Source: Lysobacter changpingensis (GTDB lineage Bacteria > Pseudomonadota > Gammaproteobacteria > Xanthomonadales > Xanthomonadaceae). From it: a stretch of DNA of 64,000 bases. Position numbers and translations under genes: made by a program. Position 1 is the first letter of the stretch. The number at the start of each line of letters is the position of its first letter. Where the stretch lies: contig NZ_JADWPE010000008.1 in the NCBI RefSeq assembly GCF_017308985.1, forward strand, positions 62,001 to 126,000, given 5' to 3'. This document shows, piece by piece, positions 56,813 to 64,000 of this stretch. A model generated the notes under the pieces. The model saw nothing but the letters and a program-made list of their open reading frames with translations, ran no database searches and was not told where the DNA came from.

Positions 56813-57793
56813 ATGCGTCCGACGTCGAAAACGCTGCGGATCGCGGCCGGACTGGTGTTTGCCACCGCATCGGCCGGCAGCATCGCGCAGGATCCCGAGC
56901 CTGACGCCGAACGTACCCTGCGTGCCGGCGACAGCGCGCTGCAGGTCAGCGTCATCGGCGTGGACGACGCGCGCCGCCGCGCGCAGTTGCAGGACTGGCT
57001 GGCCGAAGTCGCCCAGGCCCAGCTCACGGCGTTCGGGCGCTATCCGCTGCACGACGCGCGCGTGCGCATCGAGCAGGTCGGGCGGGAGGCGGCGCGCGAC
57101 GACGAAAGCCCGGTGCCGTGGGGCCAGACGCTGCGGCGCGGCGATACGGCGGTGCTGCTGTTCGTGCGCGACGACGCGACCCCGGCGGAACTTCGCGCGG
57201 ACTGGACGGCGATCCACGAGCTCTCGCACCTGTTCCATCCGTACATGGGGCGCGACGGCCGCTGGCTGTCGGAAGGCCTCGCGAGCTACTACCAGAACGT
57301 GCTGCGCGCCCGAGCGGGGCTGCTGACGCCGGAGCGCGCGTGGGAGCTGCTCGACGCCGGCTTCGGTCGCGGCCGCCGCGAAACCAGCGGCACGCCGCTG
57401 GTCGAGCTCAGCCGCACGCACGCAGGCACGATGCGCGTCTACTGGGCGGGCGCGGCGTTCTGGCTGCAGGCCGACGTCGCGCTGCGACGCGACCACGGGT
57501 CCAGTCTCGACCGCGTGCTGTCGAAGTACTCGGACTGCTGCCTCAACGGCACCGGCGAAATGGCGCCGACGCAGTTCATCGCCGAACTCGACCGGCTCTC
57601 CGGTACGAAGGTGTTCTCGTCGCACTACGCGCGCTTCGCGCAGTCTCGCGAGTTCCCGTCGCTGGATGCGACCTACGCGGACCTGGCGATCACGCGCCGC
57701 AATGGCGAATTGCGATTCGGGCAGGACGGCTCCGGTGCCCGGCTGCGTCGCGCGATTACCGCACGCGACACGCCAGGACGCGCATCGCACTGA
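56813..57793 (+). CDS. Exported M61-like metalloprotein
   Basis: This is a 326-residue protein. A signal peptide ends near residue 25. A zinc motif HELSH (His135, Glu136, His139) is followed by a candidate third ligand Glu154 in LSEGLASYY, only 14 residues after the motif instead of the usual 18 in gluzincins. The fold resembles the M61/aminopeptidase group. It may be an active aminopeptidase or a distorted relative. A GGAGG is upstream of ATG 56813. Confidence 0.72.
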   Translation: MRPTSKTLRIAAGLVFATASAGSIAQDPEPDAERTLRAGDSALQVSVIGVDDARRRAQLQDWLAEVAQAQLTAFGRYPLHDARVRIEQVGREAARDDESPVPWGQTLRRGDTAVLLFVRDDATPAELRADWTAIHELSHLFHPYMGRDGRWLSEGLASYYQNVLRARAGLLTPERAWELLDAGFGRGRRETSGTPLVELSRTHAGTMRVYWAGAAFWLQADVALRRDHGSSLDRVLSKYSDCCLNGTGEMAPTQFIAELDRLSGTKVFSSHYARFAQSREFPSLDATYADLAITRRNGELRFGQDGSGARLRRAITARDTPGRASH

Positions 57794-57834
57794 CGTTCGA
57801 CTCGCCGCCGGCGTGGCGGCCGGCATCTGCCTTT

Positions 57835-61630
<3,796 letters not shown>

Positions 61631-61640
61631 GCACGGCACG

Positions 61641-61673
61641 AAAGAAGGCCCGGCATTCGCCGGGCTTTCTTTT
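61641..61673 (+). terminator. Intrinsic terminator 3' of DPP-IV
   Basis: AAGGCCCGGC and GCCGGGCTTT pair around ATTC, followed by CTTTT, 10 nt beyond the stop. Confidence 0.8.
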
Positions 61674-61684
61674 GCCCAGCTTTT

Positions 61685-61760
61685 GTAGCCCGGGTAAGGC
61701 CAAAGGCCGCACCCGGGGATGACGCGCATGAATCCCGGGGCGCTTCGCGCAGCCGGGCCG
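61685..61760. repeat. Paired REP-like palindrome, copy 7 (degenerate)
   Basis: GTAGCCCGGGTAAGGCCAAA on the left and a degenerate right arm (CCCGGGGCGCTTCGCGCAGC). It lies between DPP-IV and the DUF885 gene. Confidence 0.7.
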
Positions 61761-61863
61761 CGAAAGCGCGGCCGTCGGCCCCGAAGCAACGGTTACCTTC
61801 GGCGCATGGTGCGGCGCCGGCACAGCCGCCATGCTGCGTGTCGGACCCATCACCGCCGACGTC

Positions 61864-63687
61864 ATGACCAAGCCGCTCACCCTCGCGATCGCTCTCTCCC
61901 TCACGCTGACCACCGGCGCCCCGCTGCTGGCGCAGGCCGCGCAGCCCGCCGCCAGGACCTCCGCGGCGAAGCCCGCCGCCAGGCCCGCGCCCGCATGGGT
62001 CGCGAAGAGCAACGAGTACGCCGACATCCTGGTCAGGGCGCAGGCCGGGTTCGCGCCGGAAGGCATGTCGTTCCTCGGCGTGCCGGGCTACGACGAGCGC
62101 GTCGCCGACTTCAAGCCGCAGAACGCCGAACGCTTCCGCGCCGCCACCGCGAAGGCGCGCGACGAACTGAAGGCCAAGCTCGCCACCGAGCGCGACCCGA
62201 ACGTGCGCCAGGATCTTGAAATCATGATCCAGGCCGCCAACGACAACATCGTCACCAGCGAACTCACGCAGCGCCTGATGCTGCCGTGGAGCGACGTTGC
62301 GCAGACGATGTTCGGCGGCCTGCAATCGCTGCTGTCGGACCAGACGCCGCCCGAGCGCCGCGCGAAGGCGCTGGAGCGCCTGAAGAACTACGTCGGCCAG
62401 GGCACCGGGAAGACGCCGGTCACCGAACTGGCGATGGCGCGCTACACCGAAGCCGCGGCGAACGCGAAGCTCGTGCCGCCGACGAAGCTCGAAGTCGAGC
62501 AGGCGCTGACCAACATCGCCACCTACGCCGACGGCATCCGCAAGCTGTTCGCCAAGTACAAGGTCGACGGCGCCGAGCCCGCGCTCGCCGCCATGGACAC
62601 GCAGCTGAAGGCCTACGGCGACTGGGCGCGCGCGAACGTGCTGCCCACCGCGCGCACCGACACCCGGCTGCCGCCGGAGATGTACGCCAACAGCCTCAAG
62701 CAGTACGGAATCGACATCGACCCGCAACTGCTGATCCGCCGCGCGCAGGTGGAGTTCATGGAGACGCGCGCGGCGATGCAGCAGCTCGCACCGCTGGTGG
62801 CGAAGGCGAACAACCTCGACGTCGCCGACCCGCACGATTACGTCGCCGTCATCAACGCGCTGAAGAAGCGCAACATGCCCAACGACCAGCTGGAAGCGCG
62901 CTATCGCACGGTGATCGACCAGATCGATCCGATCATCCGCAAGGAGAAGATCGTCGACGTGCCGAACCGGCCGATGGTGATGCGCCTGGGCACCGAAGCC
63001 GAATCGGCGCAGACCTCCGCGCCGCATTTCCTGCCGGCGCCGCTGATCGGCAACACCGGGCAGCAGGGCCAGTTCATTCTGCCGGTGTCGGTGCCCACCG
63101 CCGACGGCAAGGCGCTGCAGTACGACGACTTCAACTTCGATGCGGTGCGCTGGACGCTGTCGGCGCACGAGGGGCGTCCGGGCCATGAGCTGCAGTTCAC
63201 CGCGATGGTCGAGCGCGGCATTTCGCTGGCGCGCACGATGTTCGCGTTCAACTCGGTGAACGTGGAGGGCTGGGCGCTGTACGCCGAAGCCGAAATGGTG
63301 CCGTACGAGCCGCTCGACGGACAGCTGATCGCGCTGCAGTTCCGCCTGATGCGCGCGGCGCGCGCGATGCTGGATCCGATGCTGAACCTGGGAATGATCG
63401 ACCGCGAGGCCGCCGGGAAGATCCTGCGCGACAAGGTCGGGCTGTCGGAAGCGATGACCAAGCAGGAGCTGGATCGCTACACCTTCAATTCGCCGGGCCA
63501 GGCGGGCAGCTATTTCTACGGCTACAGCCGCATCCTCGAACTGCGCATGGAGACCGAACTCGCCCTGGGCGACAGGTTCGACCGGCTCGCGTTCAACAAC
63601 TTCCTGCTGGACCAGGGCCTGCTGCCGCCGGATCTGCTGGCGAAGGCGGTGCGGGAGCAGTTCGTGCCGGTGCAGATGAAGAAGTGA
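61864..63687 (+). CDS. DUF885 domain-containing exported peptidase-like protein
   Basis: This is a 607-residue protein. A signal peptide ends near residue 26 (GAPLLAQAA). The DUF885 core carries SAHEGRPGHELQ near residue 437, the HExxxxH-like zinc motif of the family, and NSVNVEGWALYAE near 465 with a probable third Glu ligand. It is a predicted zinc carboxypeptidase-like enzyme. The start is ATG 61864, 11 codons into the open frame; MTKPLTLAIALS is the signal peptide. Confidence 0.88.
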   Translation: MTKPLTLAIALSLTLTTGAPLLAQAAQPAARTSAAKPAARPAPAWVAKSNEYADILVRAQAGFAPEGMSFLGVPGYDERVADFKPQNAERFRAATAKARDELKAKLATERDPNVRQDLEIMIQAANDNIVTSELTQRLMLPWSDVAQTMFGGLQSLLSDQTPPERRAKALERLKNYVGQGTGKTPVTELAMARYTEAAANAKLVPPTKLEVEQALTNIATYADGIRKLFAKYKVDGAEPALAAMDTQLKAYGDWARANVLPTARTDTRLPPEMYANSLKQYGIDIDPQLLIRRAQVEFMETRAAMQQLAPLVAKANNLDVADPHDYVAVINALKKRNMPNDQLEARYRTVIDQIDPIIRKEKIVDVPNRPMVMRLGTEAESAQTSAPHFLPAPLIGNTGQQGQFILPVSVPTADGKALQYDDFNFDAVRWTLSAHEGRPGHELQFTAMVERGISLARTMFAFNSVNVEGWALYAEAEMVPYEPLDGQLIALQFRLMRAARAMLDPMLNLGMIDREAAGKILRDKVGLSEAMTKQELDRYTFNSPGQAGSYFYGYSRILELRMETELALGDRFDRLAFNNFLLDQGLLPPDLLAKAVREQFVPVQMKK

Positions 63688-63971
63688 TGGGATAGCCCTC
63701 AGGAATCAGCCCCTCTCCCTGCGGGAGAGGGGTTGGGGTGAGGGGCGGGGGCGTGCGATGCGGTGATGGGCCGGTGCTGTCCTCGCCGGTACGGCGCTGT
63801 GCACTTCACCCCTCCCCATCCTTCCCAGCAGGCAGGGGAGAGGGCGCTGCTTTCACCCGATTCCGACATCCCCTCCACGCCCCCTGAATGACCCGGCCCG
63901 GCGGCGCTTCGCGCCGGGGCCGTCGCGACCCCGCTGGCTATACTTTCGCGACCTTTGTCCGGGAATCTTTC
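63688..63971. other. 3' intergenic region with repeat and promoter-like TATACT
   Basis: No gene was found. It contains the dispersed element copy B (63708-63817), a 'cccctcccc' tail, and near 63938-63943 a TATACT that could be the -10 of the gene starting at the window's end. Confidence 0.5.
63708..63817. repeat. Dispersed ~110-nt element, copy B
   Basis: It is closely similar to 44912-45026 along its whole length, starting with a CCCCTCTCCC/GGGAGAGGGG hairpin and continuing with 'ggcgtgcgatgcggtgatg'. Confidence 0.75.
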
Positions 63972-64000
63972 GTGCTGTCCACGCTTCCGCCGTCCACCGC
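63972..64000 (+). CDS. Possible start of a gene cut by the window end
   Basis: A GTG at 63972 begins an open frame (MLSTLPPSTA) about 30 nt after a TATACT element. Only ten codons are visible, so this is a weak call and no product can be given. Confidence 0.25.

Overview
The base composition (very GC-rich, roughly 65-70 percent, with strong G/C third-position bias) and the gene set point to a gammaproteobacterium of the family Xanthomonadaceae, most like Lysobacter or a close relative. The main pointers are the rhlB/trxA/rho neighbourhood, a sigma-32 gene, the many periplasmic peptidases and the dispersed palindromic 'gtagcccgggtaagcgaagcgcac' elements. This is inference from gene content; no 16S gene lies in the window. 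No tRNA, rRNA, CRISPR array, integrase or insertion sequence was seen.

Layout. 1-8.7 kb (mostly minus strand): the N-terminal part of a type VI secretion VgrG spike protein, a protein-isoaspartate methyltransferase/erythromycin esterase fusion, a lysine-rich DUF6496 protein, a short-chain dehydrogenase, the SppA protease and a MATE exporter. A candidate plus-strand structured RNA lies at about 3.73-3.85 kb. 8.8-20.1 kb: a DUF3667 membrane protein, a DUF3106 protein overlapping a membrane-anchored sigma-region-4-like protein, PriA preceded by an inverted pair of perfect DnaA boxes, a membrane aminopropyltransferase-like protein with a secreted Pcm, a NYN/LOTUS protein and transaldolase. 20.3-32.4 kb: an MFS transporter with NDH-2, DUF1203, RpoH (with a CIRCE-like operator at its start), the tight ftsE-ftsX-response regulator-ung cluster, RhlB, thioredoxin and Rho.

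32.4-34.1 kb is a lower-GC islet inserted between rho and a kefB-like gene. It carries a PAAR-headed zinc-metallopeptidase (a probable type VI effector) followed 21 nt later by a small membrane protein (the probable immunity partner). 34.1-49.3 kb: the K+/H+ antiporter, a 1108-residue membrane ankyrin protein with YcgL, a CIO-like cytochrome bd oxidase, an S9 peptidase, a DUF2950/DUF3300 pair and HemF. A compact sRNA with C-rich loops, resembling Xanthomonas sX13, lies between hemF and polA. 49.3-64 kb: PolA, a DUF2782 lipoprotein, a short Ada-type methyltransferase overlapping a 2OG-Fe(II) oxygenase, UvrD, an M61-like metalloprotein, a YqhA-like membrane protein, a GST overlapping a DPP-IV, and a DUF885 peptidase.

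How it fits together. Much of the window is housekeeping: replication and repair (priA, ung, polA, ada-like, uvrD), RNA metabolism (rhlB, rho), division (ftsEX), heat shock (rpoH) and respiration (ndh, cydAB). Around it sit secreted or periplasmic proteases and protein-repair enzymes typical of a soil or predatory lifestyle. The most distinctive accessory content is the type VI spike fragment, the PAAR effector with its putative immunity gene, the two small-RNA candidates and several families of intergenic palindromes that cluster at 3' ends of genes.
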